NCBI RefSeq assembly: GCF_030518235.1
Contig: NZ_JAULSA010000006.1
Location: 248,001-312,000, forward strand
Source of the DNA: Saccharibacillus sp. CPCC 101409
GTDB lineage: Bacteria; Bacillota; Bacilli; Paenibacillales; Paenibacillaceae
Length of the DNA stretch: 64,000 nucleotides
Direction of reading: 5' to 3'
This document shows, piece by piece, positions 43,595-52,283 of the stretch. The notes under the pieces are model-generated. The model saw nothing but the letters and a program-made list of their open reading frames with translations. It was not told where the DNA came from and ran no database searches. Both the position numbers and the translations under genes were made by a program. Numbering within the stretch: the stretch's first letter is position 1; each line of letters begins with the position of its first letter.

Positions 43595-43606
43595 GTAAGC
43601 GCTTCC
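43595..43606 (+). promoter_or_regulatory. cre-like site upstream of the sugar ABC operon
   Basis: GTAAGCGCTTCC contains the AAGCGCTT core of catabolite-responsive elements, 55 bp before the binding-protein gene. Carbon catabolite control of a sugar ABC operon would be expected, but binding is unproven. Confidence 0.35.
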
Positions 43607-43660
43607 CTGATACATTGAAAAGGAAAGCTGCACCACTTCGAATTCAGGGAGGTCGCGAAT

Positions 43661-44989
43661 ATGAGGAAACAAACATCAAGATGGAGCGCCGCGGCGGCGG
43701 GCGTGCTGCTGGTTTCGCTGCTGGGGGGCTGCGTCGGGATGAACGCGGGTTCGCAGTCCGCCGCAACGGGAAGCGATTCGGACGCGAAAGACGGAACGGT
43801 CAAGCTGACGATGTGGGGCGGCGTGCCGCCGGAGAACGGCCCGCAGGAAGTCGTGGACGACTGGAACGCGGAGCACCCGGACATCCAGGTGGAATACGTG
43901 CGCTACGTCAACGACGACGACGGCAATCTGAAGCTGGATACGGCGCTGTCCACCGGACAGAACGTGGATCTGTTCGTCAATTACGCCATGTCCAATCTGG
44001 ACAAGCGGACCAAGTCCGGCGTGGCGCTGGATATGGCCGAATTTACCGACTACGATATCGACAAGACGATGGGCGAGGAAGCGGCTTCGTGGAAGATCGA
44101 CGGGAAATACTACGGCCTGCCGACGACGCGCAACGCGACGTTCTTCGCTCTCAACGCCGACGCGCTGGATAAAGCCGGTCTGCCGGTGCCGCAGGAGTGG
44201 ACCTGGGAAGAAGCGCGTCAATACGCAAGCAAGCTCAAGCAGTCCGGTTTCCAGTACGGTCTGGTGCAGCATACGGCGACGTTCTCCGATCCGTTGGATT
44301 CGGCGATGGTCGCGGACGGCTATACGAAGCAGGACGGAAGTTCGAATATGGACGATCCCCTGGTCGCGACCTGGCTGGAAACGCTGAACGCGATGATGAC
44401 CGAAGACGCGTCCACGCCGCCGCTCGGCGAGCAGTTGACGTCGAAGATGCCGGTGGAGAATCTGTTCCTCGGCGGCGACGCGGCCATGCTGAATATCGGC
44501 GGCTGGCTGCTGCGCAGCTCGAACAACCAGACCGATTTCCCGCGCGACTTCAAGATCGCGTTCGCGCCGGTTCCCCGCCTGATGGAGAACGAAGCGGATT
44601 ATTCCACCAGCGGCGGCGTAGGCGACCTGATCTCGATCAACGCCAAGTCGGCGCATAAAGATGAAGCCTGGCAGTTCCTCAAATGGTACGCCGACGGAGG
44701 CATGCTGCCTATGGCGCCGGGCGGCCGCATTCCGGCGTCGAACGCGGCCGACCGCGACGAAGCGATCAAACGGATGCTCGACGGGCAGGATGAGACGTAC
44801 GACAAAGAATCGCTGGAATACGTGCTGTTCGGCAACGATACGCCGACATTCACCCGCGAATTGTCGCAGGAGATGGTCGATATGCGAGCGCAGGAATACG
44901 AGAAGTATTTCCTGGGCGACCAGACCTTAGAGCAAACGATGCAGAAGATGGTCAAGCTGCACAACGCCTGGCTGGCTAAGAACAAGTAG
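43661..44989 (+). CDS. Extracellular sugar-binding lipoprotein (family 1)
   Basis: The 442-residue protein has a signal peptide with lipobox LLGGC (Cys near residue 24). The rest is a family 1 periplasmic binding fold (LTMWGGVPPENG near the start). It begins after GGGAGGTCGCGAAT. Two permease genes follow, so the three make a sugar importer; no ATPase gene is present, as is usual when a shared MsmX-type ATPase is used. Confidence 0.92.
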   Translation: MRKQTSRWSAAAAGVLLVSLLGGCVGMNAGSQSAATGSDSDAKDGTVKLTMWGGVPPENGPQEVVDDWNAEHPDIQVEYVRYVNDDDGNLKLDTALSTGQNVDLFVNYAMSNLDKRTKSGVALDMAEFTDYDIDKTMGEEAASWKIDGKYYGLPTTRNATFFALNADALDKAGLPVPQEWTWEEARQYASKLKQSGFQYGLVQHTATFSDPLDSAMVADGYTKQDGSSNMDDPLVATWLETLNAMMTEDASTPPLGEQLTSKMPVENLFLGGDAAMLNIGGWLLRSSNNQTDFPRDFKIAFAPVPRLMENEADYSTSGGVGDLISINAKSAHKDEAWQFLKWYADGGMLPMAPGGRIPASNAADRDEAIKRMLDGQDETYDKESLEYVLFGNDTPTFTRELSQEMVDMRAQEYEKYFLGDQTLEQTMQKMVKLHNAWLAKNK

Positions 44990-45005
44990 CGGAGGAGTGA
45001 GAAGC

Positions 45006-45887
45006 ATGGGCAAATCTTGGCTGAAACGGCAAAGCCTGCTCGGATACGCGTTTATCGGGCCGAATATGCTGGGGGTGCTGCTGTTTTTTATCCTGCCGGC
45101 CATCTATTCGTTCTACCTGATGTTCACCGACTATACGTTTATGAATCCGGAGATTCACTTCGTCGGCTTCGCCAATATTCAGCGGATGCTGGGAGACGAA
45201 CTGTTCTACACGGCGCTGCGCAATACGGTCGTGTTCCTGCTGTCGGTGCCGGTGTCGATCCTGTTGGCCTTTCTCGTGGCGGTGGCGCTGAACAAATCGG
45301 TTTATTGGAAAAAAACGCTGCGCGCCCTGTACTTCATGCCCTATATCACCAGCGGCGTCGCCGTCGCGTTCGTCTGGATGCTGCTGTTCCAGCCGACGTC
45401 GGGGCCGATCAACGGATTCCTGCGCTCGATCGGCATCGCGCATCCGCCGGGCTGGCTGTCCACCACCGACAGCTCCATGTTCGCGATCGATATCATCTGG
45501 ATCTGGTTTATGCTCGGCTACAATATGATTATTTACCTGGCCGCCCTTCAGGAAGTGCCCGAGGAGCTGCTGGAAGCGGCGAAGATCGACGGCGCGCGTC
45601 CCTGGCAGACCCTGCGGCGGATCGTATGGCCGCTGGTCAGCCCGACCACGTTCCTGCTGCTGATCACCGGCCTGATTATGTCGATCAAGACGTTCGGCAT
45701 CATCCAGGCGGTCACGCAGGGCGGGCCGGGCAGCAGCACGACCGTACTGTCGCTGTTTATTTACCAGAACGCGTTCCGCTACTACGAGATGGGCTATGCG
45801 TCGGCGATCTCCTGGGCGCTGTTCGTGATTATCCTGGCCTTTACGGCGCTGCAATGGATCGGCCAGAAACGCTGGGTCCACTATTGA
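45006..45887 (+). CDS. Sugar ABC transporter permease (MalF/UgpA type)
   Basis: 293 residues from the ATG placed 10 bases after GGAGG (a GTG nine bases earlier is too close to it). Six helices and the EAA loop (EELLEAAKIDGARPWQTLRRI) are visible. It is the second gene of the importer operon. Confidence 0.92.
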   Translation: MGKSWLKRQSLLGYAFIGPNMLGVLLFFILPAIYSFYLMFTDYTFMNPEIHFVGFANIQRMLGDELFYTALRNTVVFLLSVPVSILLAFLVAVALNKSVYWKKTLRALYFMPYITSGVAVAFVWMLLFQPTSGPINGFLRSIGIAHPPGWLSTTDSSMFAIDIIWIWFMLGYNMIIYLAALQEVPEELLEAAKIDGARPWQTLRRIVWPLVSPTTFLLLITGLIMSIKTFGIIQAVTQGGPGSSTTVLSLFIYQNAFRYYEMGYASAISWALFVIILAFTALQWIGQKRWVHY

Positions 45888-45902
45888 GAGGAGGCTGCGG
45901 CT

Positions 45903-46805
45903 ATGGATCATGTCAAAGAAGAACGCGCCGGAAGCGCGGGCCAGGCAGCCGCGGCGTCGCGCCGGCGGCTGCGGAAATTCGAAGCGATCGCGCCGGGCCG
46001 CGCCCTGCTGACGCTCGTCATGGCCGGCTTCGCGCTGCTGATGGTCGTGCCTTTTATCTGGATGGTCGGCACTTCGTTCAAATCGCCCGCCGAAGTATTC
46101 GTCTACCCGGTCAAATGGATTCCGTCCAGCCTGAACTGGGAGCACCATCTGCGCGTTTGGACCGGCCCGGACGGCTTCGCGACGTATTACGCCAATTCGC
46201 TGAAAATTTCGCTGATCAGCACGGCGGGCGCGGTGTTTCTGTCGTCGCTGGCCGCTTACGGATTCGCCCGGATTAGGTTTAAAGGCCGCGAGCCGCTGTT
46301 CCTGCTGTACTTGTCCATGATGATGGTGCCGCCGCAGGTGCTGTTCGTGCCCAAATTCATCATGTTCGACGCGATCGGCATCTATAACACGCATCTGGCG
46401 CTGATCCTGCCCGGCATGTTCACCATCTTCGGCGTGTTCATGATGCGGCAGTTCTTCCTCGGCGTGCCGGGCGAGATCACGGAAGCGGCGTTTATCGACG
46501 GAGCTGGGCATTTTCGCATCTTCTTCCGCCTGATGCTGCCGCTGGCCAAGCCGGCGCTGGCGACGCTCGCGATCATCGACTTCTCCTGGCACTGGAACGA
46601 TTACGAGAATGCGCTGGTGTTCCTGCTCGACCGCAATCTGTTCACCGTGCCGCTCGGTTTGCAGAACTTCATCCTCGAAAATACGGTCGACTACAACGGT
46701 ATGATGGCCGCCGCCACCGCCGGCATCGTGCCCATGCTGCTCGTGTTCCTGATCGGCCAGCGCTACATCATCCAGGGCGTGGCGGGCAGCGCGGTCAAAG
46801 GGTAA
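45903..46805 (+). CDS. Sugar ABC transporter permease (MalG/UgpE type)
   Basis: 300 residues with six helices and the EAA loop (ITEAAFIDGAGHFRIFFRL). It starts after GAGAGGAGGCTGCGGCT and pairs with the previous permease. A mobile-looking element flanked by terminator hairpins follows. Confidence 0.92.
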   Translation: MDHVKEERAGSAGQAAAASRRRLRKFEAIAPGRALLTLVMAGFALLMVVPFIWMVGTSFKSPAEVFVYPVKWIPSSLNWEHHLRVWTGPDGFATYYANSLKISLISTAGAVFLSSLAAYGFARIRFKGREPLFLLYLSMMMVPPQVLFVPKFIMFDAIGIYNTHLALILPGMFTIFGVFMMRQFFLGVPGEITEAAFIDGAGHFRIFFRLMLPLAKPALATLAIIDFSWHWNDYENALVFLLDRNLFTVPLGLQNFILENTVDYNGMMAAATAGIVPMLLVFLIGQRYIIQGVAGSAVKG

Positions 46806-46828
46806 ACGAAAATGCGCGTGACAAGAAA

Positions 46829-46850
46829 AACGCCGGATTTTTCCGGCGTT
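46829..46850. terminator. Hairpin, left flank of element copy A
   Basis: AACGCCGGA-TTTT-TCCGGCGTT is a perfect 9-bp stem. It lacks a T-run downstream on the plus strand. Its stem sequence is repeated in the hairpin at 47052-47077. Confidence 0.7.
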
Positions 46851-46857
46851 AGGTGGC

Positions 46858-47043
46858 CGAGAAAATCCTATTCGCAAAATCAGGTCAAGAGCTGCGAGAG
46901 AAATTCGTTCCGGTCGCGTGTTGAAATCAAGAAAAAGGATTAAATTGAAGTGGAATTTTCTCGATTTCAAAGGCGAACGCTATCGCTCCTTCACTGAATT
47001 TCTCTCTCCGCTCTTTCCCTTTTCTCAAAATCAGACTTTCTCG
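46858..47043. mobile_element. MITE-like element, copy A (186 bp)
   Basis: The element begins CGAGAAAATC and ends GACTTTCTCG. About 55 bases at each end are imperfect inverted repeats (shared words GAGAAA, AAGAGC, GAGAGAAATTC). The centre holds CGCGTGTTGAAATC and GATTTCAAAGGCG. A related 190-bp copy lies inverted at 51891-52080. It has no coding capacity. Similar hairpins with the stem CGCCGGA/TCCGGCG flank both sides. Confidence 0.65.
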
Positions 47044-47051
47044 ACAGTCTG

Positions 47052-47077
47052 ACGCCGGATCTTTCCGGCGTTTTTTT
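47052..47077 (+). terminator. Terminator, right flank of element copy A
   Basis: ACGCCGGA-TCTT-TCCGGCG followed by seven Ts. The stem repeats that at 46829-46850. Confidence 0.85.
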
Positions 47078-47153
47078 GTGCGCTGTTTTTTGGTAGGATG
47101 AAGAAAAGAATGGGACCGGAAGCTGTCTGGGCAGGAAAGAGAGAAGATGCGGC

Positions 47154-48095
47154 ATGGATAACAAAGAAAAGAGGATAGAAGCCGGCGGCGATTCGCCGCG
47201 CATCGCGGGCGGAATCGAAACGATCGACCGCGTGCTGGACGAAGTGGAGCGGCGCCTGGCGGATAAAGTGACGCTCGACGAACTGGCGCGGCACGTGCAC
47301 CTGTCGAAGTTCTATTTGCATCGCCTGATGCGGGCCGCGACGGGACTTCCGCTGATGGAGTATATCCGCGCCCGCAAGCTGTCCGCCAGCGCGCACCATC
47401 TGCTCGGCGGCCGATCGGATGCCACGGTGCTGGATACGGCGCTGTCCTACGGCTTCGAGCACGAACAATCGTATATCCGCTCGTTCAAGCGCCAGTTCGG
47501 CGTGACTCCGGCGCAGTTCCGCAGAGGCGCGGCCGCGATTCCGCTGGTCGAGAAATACGATACGGCCGGGCTGCACGAGATTCGAAGCGGCGTCGTGTTC
47601 GAGCCGACTTTTGTGATGAAACCGCGCAGCTTCTACGCCGGACGCCAGGCCAAGATCGTGGTGCGGGAAAATATGCAGCAGTATACCGCGAACGCGCACG
47701 GGGTTTCTTTTTACTACAGCGAGTACGGGAAGATTCCGAACAACCTGCGGCCGAGCGTGTATATCGGGCTGACGCTGTACCGGGACGAATACGGATACGA
47801 CGCGACGGATTATCTGACTTCGGCCGAGGTGTCGTCTTTGGAAGGGCTGGAGTCGGAGTGGGATACCGCCGAGCTGCCGCCGGGCAAGTACGCGGTGTTC
47901 AAATACATCGGCGGCTTTCACCCGGAGAACCTGACGATCGACCACCTGAACGAGATCTGGGGTTATATGGACCAATGGATCGAGCGCTCGCCGTACGAGC
48001 AGGCGCACGGTCATCATTTCGAATATATCGACGGCACGCTGGCGCGCGAAGATTACTGCGAAGCGGATTTGTATCTGCCGATCCGGGACGTATAA
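47154..48095 (+). CDS. AraC-family regulator with GyrI-like effector domain
   Basis: The 313-residue protein has the AraC helix-turn-helix pair first (about residues 25-125: LDELARHVHLSKFYLHRLMR, then ALSYGFEHEQSYIRSFKR) and a GyrI-like ligand domain after it (residues 150-313, with LPPGKYAVFKYIGG). This order matches SoxS/Rob-type multidrug regulators of Firmicutes. Its target is unknown. Confidence 0.87.
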   Translation: MDNKEKRIEAGGDSPRIAGGIETIDRVLDEVERRLADKVTLDELARHVHLSKFYLHRLMRAATGLPLMEYIRARKLSASAHHLLGGRSDATVLDTALSYGFEHEQSYIRSFKRQFGVTPAQFRRGAAAIPLVEKYDTAGLHEIRSGVVFEPTFVMKPRSFYAGRQAKIVVRENMQQYTANAHGVSFYYSEYGKIPNNLRPSVYIGLTLYRDEYGYDATDYLTSAEVSSLEGLESEWDTAELPPGKYAVFKYIGGFHPENLTIDHLNEIWGYMDQWIERSPYEQAHGHHFEYIDGTLAREDYCEADLYLPIRDV

Positions 48096-48270
48096 GAAGG
48101 CGCGGCCGCTCGGCTTTTTCGGGCAGCGTCGTTTCTCATCGATTTCTAATGCTGCAAAGCGAAACCTCCGGGCGCCGGGCGCAGTATGTAACGGAAAAAA
48201 GACGCCGGCGTTCCGGACTTCCCTCTCTTGAGGGAGCTGTGGGTGCCGCGGCTGGAGGAGAGTGCAAACG

Positions 48271-48714
48271 ATGAAAAAGATGATTCTGGCTTTAACGTTA
48301 TTCGGAGCTCCGCTTGCGGGCTGTTCGGCGGTGGAAGAAGCCGGGCGCACGGTCAATTATACGAGCGAAGCGGTTTCTTACATTAATGAAGCTTCGCAGT
48401 GGGCGCAGGACCTGCCGCAGCTGGCGCAGGACGCGGCGAACGATCCGCAGGCGGCGGAGAAGCTGAACGCGGAATTGGAAAACGTGCAGAGCCGCATCGG
48501 CGAATTCGGTCAGGTCGAAGCGCCGGCTTTTGCGCAGGACCTGCACGAGCGCCTCAGCGGTTACAACGCCTCGCTGAACACGGAGATCGACCGGCTCCGG
48601 CAGCGCGCCGAAGCGGGCGAGTTCACGCCGGAAGTGCTGGAGAATTCTCAAGTGATGCAGACGATCGGGGAGATTCAGGGGCTGCTGGAGCAGTTCAGAC
48701 AGTTGGGAGAATGA
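48271..48714 (+). CDS. DUF6376-family lipoprotein
   Basis: The 147-residue protein starts at ATG 48271; GGAGGAG lies 12 bases upstream. The lipobox is PLAGC (Cys near residue 18). The rest is helical and acidic, with EAVSYINEASQWAQDLPQLA and APAFAQDLHERLSGYN, matching a small lipoprotein family (DUF6376) of Bacillales of unknown function. It is anchored outside the membrane. Confidence 0.72.
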   Translation: MKKMILALTLFGAPLAGCSAVEEAGRTVNYTSEAVSYINEASQWAQDLPQLAQDAANDPQAAEKLNAELENVQSRIGEFGQVEAPAFAQDLHERLSGYNASLNTEIDRLRQRAEAGEFTPEVLENSQVMQTIGEIQGLLEQFRQLGE

Positions 48715-48718
48715 GGCA

Positions 48719-49420
48719 ATGGAGCAGAGCCATTCATTGATTTTCTGGGCAAAGCCGAAGCGGGAGAGTTTTGACGAAGCGGCAGAGCGGGCCTATGAAT
48801 TGATGGAAGTGTTGATGGAGTACGGAGAGACTTTTTATCCTAAATACCAGTTGAACGAAAAGTACGACAAACAGCCTTTTCAATGGGAATTGAGCACTTT
48901 TAAAAAGGCTCTGCGTCAAGGGATCAACCGTGAAGGTGAGATTGAATTTTTGGATTTGGGTTATTCGATTAATTTTATTTCCTCTTGGGAACAGCAGGAT
49001 CGGGTATCCATACAAATGACCGTCGGCATACAAAAACCTATATTCAACAATACCTTTATTATAGGTTTGCCGTCTGGTTTGTCACTCGGCAGCGAACCGG
49101 ATAAAGAGCGGGTCGAGTCTGTGTTCAAACGGTGCATTGAAGTTTTTCGGCCTGAATGGGCGGCTGTTGTCAATGACTGGAACAAGAGGCGTAAAGATCA
49201 AGGAAGCCGAAATTTATCGAAGCGTATGCACTGGATGAATTACTGGAGTTCGGAGCGTGTACAAGAGATCGGAGAGAAACGAGTGCGGGAAGCGCCGATT
49301 TTTAATGTGGAACAGCTGCATGAGGGGTGCCTTTTAAAGCTGCAGGAGAATCCGATTGACGATGAGCGTATAGAGGATCTGGAAAGACAGCTAGCGGCTA
49401 AAAAATATTTCGAAGGGTAG
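48719..49420 (+). CDS. Possible Imm52-type immunity protein
   Basis: The 233-residue protein has no signal peptide and is visibly richer in A/T than its neighbours. It begins 4 bp after the lipoprotein gene. Sequence style (FRPEWAAVVNDWNKRR, and RMHWMNYWSSERV) suggests Imm52, an immunity family of polymorphic toxin systems. No toxin gene is adjacent, so it would be an orphan immunity gene. The family call is tentative. Confidence 0.42.
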   Translation: MEQSHSLIFWAKPKRESFDEAAERAYELMEVLMEYGETFYPKYQLNEKYDKQPFQWELSTFKKALRQGINREGEIEFLDLGYSINFISSWEQQDRVSIQMTVGIQKPIFNNTFIIGLPSGLSLGSEPDKERVESVFKRCIEVFRPEWAAVVNDWNKRRKDQGSRNLSKRMHWMNYWSSERVQEIGEKRVREAPIFNVEQLHEGCLLKLQENPIDDERIEDLERQLAAKKYFEG

Positions 49421-49458
49421 AATTTGCACAGCCCTTGCCCATGTCAGCTTCAAATCTT

Positions 49459-49464
49459 TATAAT
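49459..49464 (+). promoter_or_regulatory. -10 element of the amidotransferase gene
   Basis: TATAAT occurs 30 bp before the start codon; TTGCCC 18 bp upstream is a weak -35. Confidence 0.45.
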
Positions 49465-49493
49465 GAGCAGAAAAAAAGAAAGGGCGATTGCGC

Positions 49494-50219
49494 ATGAACG
49501 TCATTCTGCTCAAACATTTCGATTTCGACGATCCGGCTGTCTTCACGGACTGGGCCGAAAAAGAAGGTCATCGCCTGACGATTCTGAATCCGACGCAGGA
49601 AACGCCGGATGCGGCGCTGCTGGGCCACACCGATCTGCTTATAGTCGGCGGTTCGCCCGCGGGCGCTTATGAGGACGAAAAGTATCCCTGGCTGGCGCCG
49701 GAAAAAGCTTTCGTCCGCGAGGCGATCGATCGCGGCGTCAAAGTGTTCGGAATCTGCTTCGGCGCGCAGATGCTGGCGGAGCTGCTCGGCGGGCGGGTGT
49801 ATCCGCACTCGCGCAAAGAGATCGGCTGGCACGAGATCGCGCGCAGCGCCGAGCGCCATCCGGCGCTGGCGAGTCTGCCGGAGAACTTCCGGTCGCTCCA
49901 ATGGCACGGCGATACGTTCGATCTTCCGCCGGGCGCGGTACGGCTTGCAAGCTCGGAGCACTGCGTCAACCAGGCTTACGCCTGCGGCGACCGTATCCTC
50001 GCGGTGCAGTTCCATCTGGAAACGTCGCAATCCTGCCTGCGCACCATGCTGGATACCTGGAGCGGCGATCTGCTGCCGGCGGCGGTCAGTCCGTCGATTC
50101 AGAGCGGCGAAGAGATTGTCCGCGAGTTCTCGCGCATCGAGGAATCGTTCGCGCTGCTGCACGGCATCCTGAACGATTTTGCCGCGATAAACCTCGAAAA
50201 GGAAGCCGATTCGGCTTAG
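49494..50219 (+). CDS. Class I glutamine amidotransferase-like protein
   Basis: 241 residues from ATG 49494, behind AAAGGGCG. The GATase nucleophile is in VFGICFGAQMLAELLGG (Cys near residue 86), and the His-Glu pair is in LAVQFHLETS. Stand-alone members of this family act on glutamate or gamma-glutamyl compounds (gamma-glutamyl hydrolase-like). The partner enzyme is not nearby. Confidence 0.85.
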   Translation: MNVILLKHFDFDDPAVFTDWAEKEGHRLTILNPTQETPDAALLGHTDLLIVGGSPAGAYEDEKYPWLAPEKAFVREAIDRGVKVFGICFGAQMLAELLGGRVYPHSRKEIGWHEIARSAERHPALASLPENFRSLQWHGDTFDLPPGAVRLASSEHCVNQAYACGDRILAVQFHLETSQSCLRTMLDTWSGDLLPAAVSPSIQSGEEIVREFSRIEESFALLHGILNDFAAINLEKEADSA

Positions 50220-50343
50220 GGCAAGTTTTAGAGTGCGTTTAAAGATAGGCCCCGAGGCAGAGGCTCATTCGGAAGTTTTTGGAAAACGGAAAATTTATTG
50301 CGGAATTTTCTTGAAAAACTCTGTACCGCGCAGTAATTTTCGG

Positions 50344-50398
50344 TATAATCTTTTCAGGAGCGGCGGCCGGGTCGGCGATGACGAACCGGCCGCTCTTT
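50344..50398 (+). promoter_or_regulatory. Promoter and leader hairpin of the MFS gene
   Basis: TATAAT at 50344-50349 lies 195 bp before the MFS start codon. GAGCGG-GGCCGG (50358-50370) can pair with CCGGCCGCTC (50386-50395), right at the predicted RNA start, followed by only three Ts. The rest of the 323-bp gap shows nothing else I can name. Confidence 0.4.
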
Positions 50399-50542
50399 AC
50401 GATGAAAAAAGGGCAAACGTCCATTTTGGATATAAACCGTTTTCGGTCTTTCCTTGAAAGCTTCGAATGCGGCGCTCGACCAAGCCGAACGATTCGTTTC
50501 CGAAATAACGGAAGCGTCGATTGAAGGAGGACTGACAAGCGC

Positions 50543-51832
50543 TTGAAAAAGCTGGTCTGGATGGGGAGTTTGTTCTATCTCCTGATGGGATTTATCAAAG
50601 TTACCGTGGCGTCGATTCTGACCGTGCTGCTGCCGATGTACGACCGGATGTATACCGATGCCGGAACGCTGATCTTTATCGAGTTCGGCGCGTCGATCGT
50701 CGGGATGCTGATCCAGCCGTGGCTGGCGAATAATATGTCGAAAAAGAAAATGCTCCACATCGGCGCCTGGGGCGTCGCCGCTTCGTATCTGCTGATCGCG
50801 TTCCTGCCGCCGTGGTCGGTGCTGCTGGTCGGAATCGCGGTCGCCGGCTTCCTCGGCGGGATTATCGAATCCGTCATTGCGGCCGTGATTCTGGAAGGAC
50901 TCCAGTCCAACGCGGCGATCGCCATGAGCCGGCTGGAGATCGCGTTCGGCGTCGGCTCGCTGATGCTGCCGCTGGCGATCGGGGTGCTGATCCATTCGGG
51001 ATTGTGGAACTACGCGCTGTTCGGCATCGCCGGTTACTGCGTGCTGCTGTCGGCGTTCGTGCGTTTTACCCGCTTCAACGAAGCCGAAGCGCTGTTCCTG
51101 CCGGCGCACCAAGCCGAAGTGCCGAGCGCCGTTCCGGCGGGCGCGGCTTCGTCCGGTCCGGTCGGCGCGGTCGTTGCCGCCGCCGCGACCCATCATCCGT
51201 CGGCGCGCAATAAGCGCATTCGGCGCGCTCCGGGCGCGTGGATGCTGCCGGCCTTTATCCTGCTGTTCTTCCTGTACGGCGCGACCGATATCGGACTCGT
51301 GAACTACCTGCCGTCGCTGATGCTGGAGACCGGCATGGCCGATGCCGGCACCGCCCCGATCAGCGTCACCGTGTTCTGGGCCGCGATGATCGCCGGCCGG
51401 ATGTTCGCGGGTTACGAAGCCGAAAGAATCGGCTACCGCAAATACCTGTTTATTCATTGGATCGGTATGATCGCGCTGCTGGCGCTGTTCGCCGTCAACC
51501 GCAGCGCCGCCGTCGGCTACGTGCTGATCGTCCTGCTCGGCTTGACCCTGTCAGGCCTGTACGTGGTCACGCTCGTCTATTCCAAAACGCTGATGCCGCG
51601 CAATATCGCGCGCAACACCAGCATCCTGATGGCCGGCTGCGCCATCGGCGGCGGGTTGTTCTCCGTCACCGCCGGCCGTATGCTCGACACCCTGCCGCCG
51701 TCTTATGTCCAGTGGATGATGGCCGGAATTGCCGTTCTGAGCTTGCTGACGTATATCGCATACGCCAAAGAACGCCATGCCGCCCATACCCAAACCCTGC
51801 GCGAACCCGCATCATCTCAGGCCCAGGCTTGA
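50543..51832 (+). CDS. MFS transporter
   Basis: The 429-residue protein starts with TTG, 12 bases after GAAGGAGG. About 12 helices are visible, with a poorly conserved central loop (residues 190-230) rich in Ala/Pro. The family resembles sugar/drug FHS-type carriers. The substrate is unknown. Confidence 0.8.
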   Translation: MKKLVWMGSLFYLLMGFIKVTVASILTVLLPMYDRMYTDAGTLIFIEFGASIVGMLIQPWLANNMSKKKMLHIGAWGVAASYLLIAFLPPWSVLLVGIAVAGFLGGIIESVIAAVILEGLQSNAAIAMSRLEIAFGVGSLMLPLAIGVLIHSGLWNYALFGIAGYCVLLSAFVRFTRFNEAEALFLPAHQAEVPSAVPAGAASSGPVGAVVAAAATHHPSARNKRIRRAPGAWMLPAFILLFFLYGATDIGLVNYLPSLMLETGMADAGTAPISVTVFWAAMIAGRMFAGYEAERIGYRKYLFIHWIGMIALLALFAVNRSAAVGYVLIVLLGLTLSGLYVVTLVYSKTLMPRNIARNTSILMAGCAIGGGLFSVTAGRMLDTLPPSYVQWMMAGIAVLSLLTYIAYAKERHAAHTQTLREPASSQAQA

Positions 51833-51862
51833 CGAAAAGCCGGGCGGTCTCCTTCGCCAGAT

Positions 51863-51886
51863 AAACCGCTGCTTTTACGGCGGTTT
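51863..51886. terminator. Hairpin, left flank of element copy B
   Basis: AAACCGC (51863-51869) and GCGGTTT (51880-51886) form a stem 30 bp after the MFS gene. It resembles the terminator at 52086-52110. Confidence 0.6.
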
Positions 51887-51890
51887 GTTT

Positions 51891-52080
51891 AGCGGGTAAG
51901 TCCAGCCTGAGAAAAGGCGGAAAAGCAGAGGGGGAAATTCGTGGAGAAGCGTTAGCAGTCGCCTTTGAAACCGGGAAGATTCCACTGGAATCTAATCGAT
52001 CTTCCTGGTTTCAACACGCGATCGGAACGAAATTCCCCCGGCGCTCCCACTACCTTTTCTTTTAACGAGACTTTCCCGCT
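51891..52080. mobile_element. MITE-like element, copy B (190 bp, inverted relative to A)
   Basis: It begins AGCGGGTAAGTC and ends GACTTTCCCGCT. The ends are inverted repeats (words GAGAAAAGG/ and GGGGGAAATTCG/CGAAATTCCCCC). Its centre, read on the minus strand, has CGCGTGTTGAAACC and GGTTTCAAAGGCG as in copy A. It has no coding capacity. It lies between two similar hairpins. Confidence 0.65.
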
Positions 52081-52085
52081 TTTTG

Positions 52086-52110
52086 AACCGTCGCACTTGC
52101 GGCGGTTTTT
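52086..52110 (+). terminator. Terminator, right flank of element copy B
   Basis: AACCGTCGCA and TGCGGCGGTT form a 10-bp stem with one G-T pair, ending in five Ts. Confidence 0.75.
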
Positions 52111-52283
52111 CATTATTCAAATTCAAAATAATCCCCTATCCCCATGTCCACCCGCCCCGCAATCCGATAGAATAGGGAAATGATTCAAACGCAAACGGGC
52201 GTGTTAAGCATAAAACATCGCAGCATACAGCACCCTATCAGCAGCCCGGGCTTAACAAATCCAGAGGATATGCGGAGGTCGAC

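Noticed and set aside
50535-50549. A cre-like AAGCGCTT word at the MFS start codon.
   Set aside because: It overlaps the start codon and the flanks do not match the cre consensus; probably chance.
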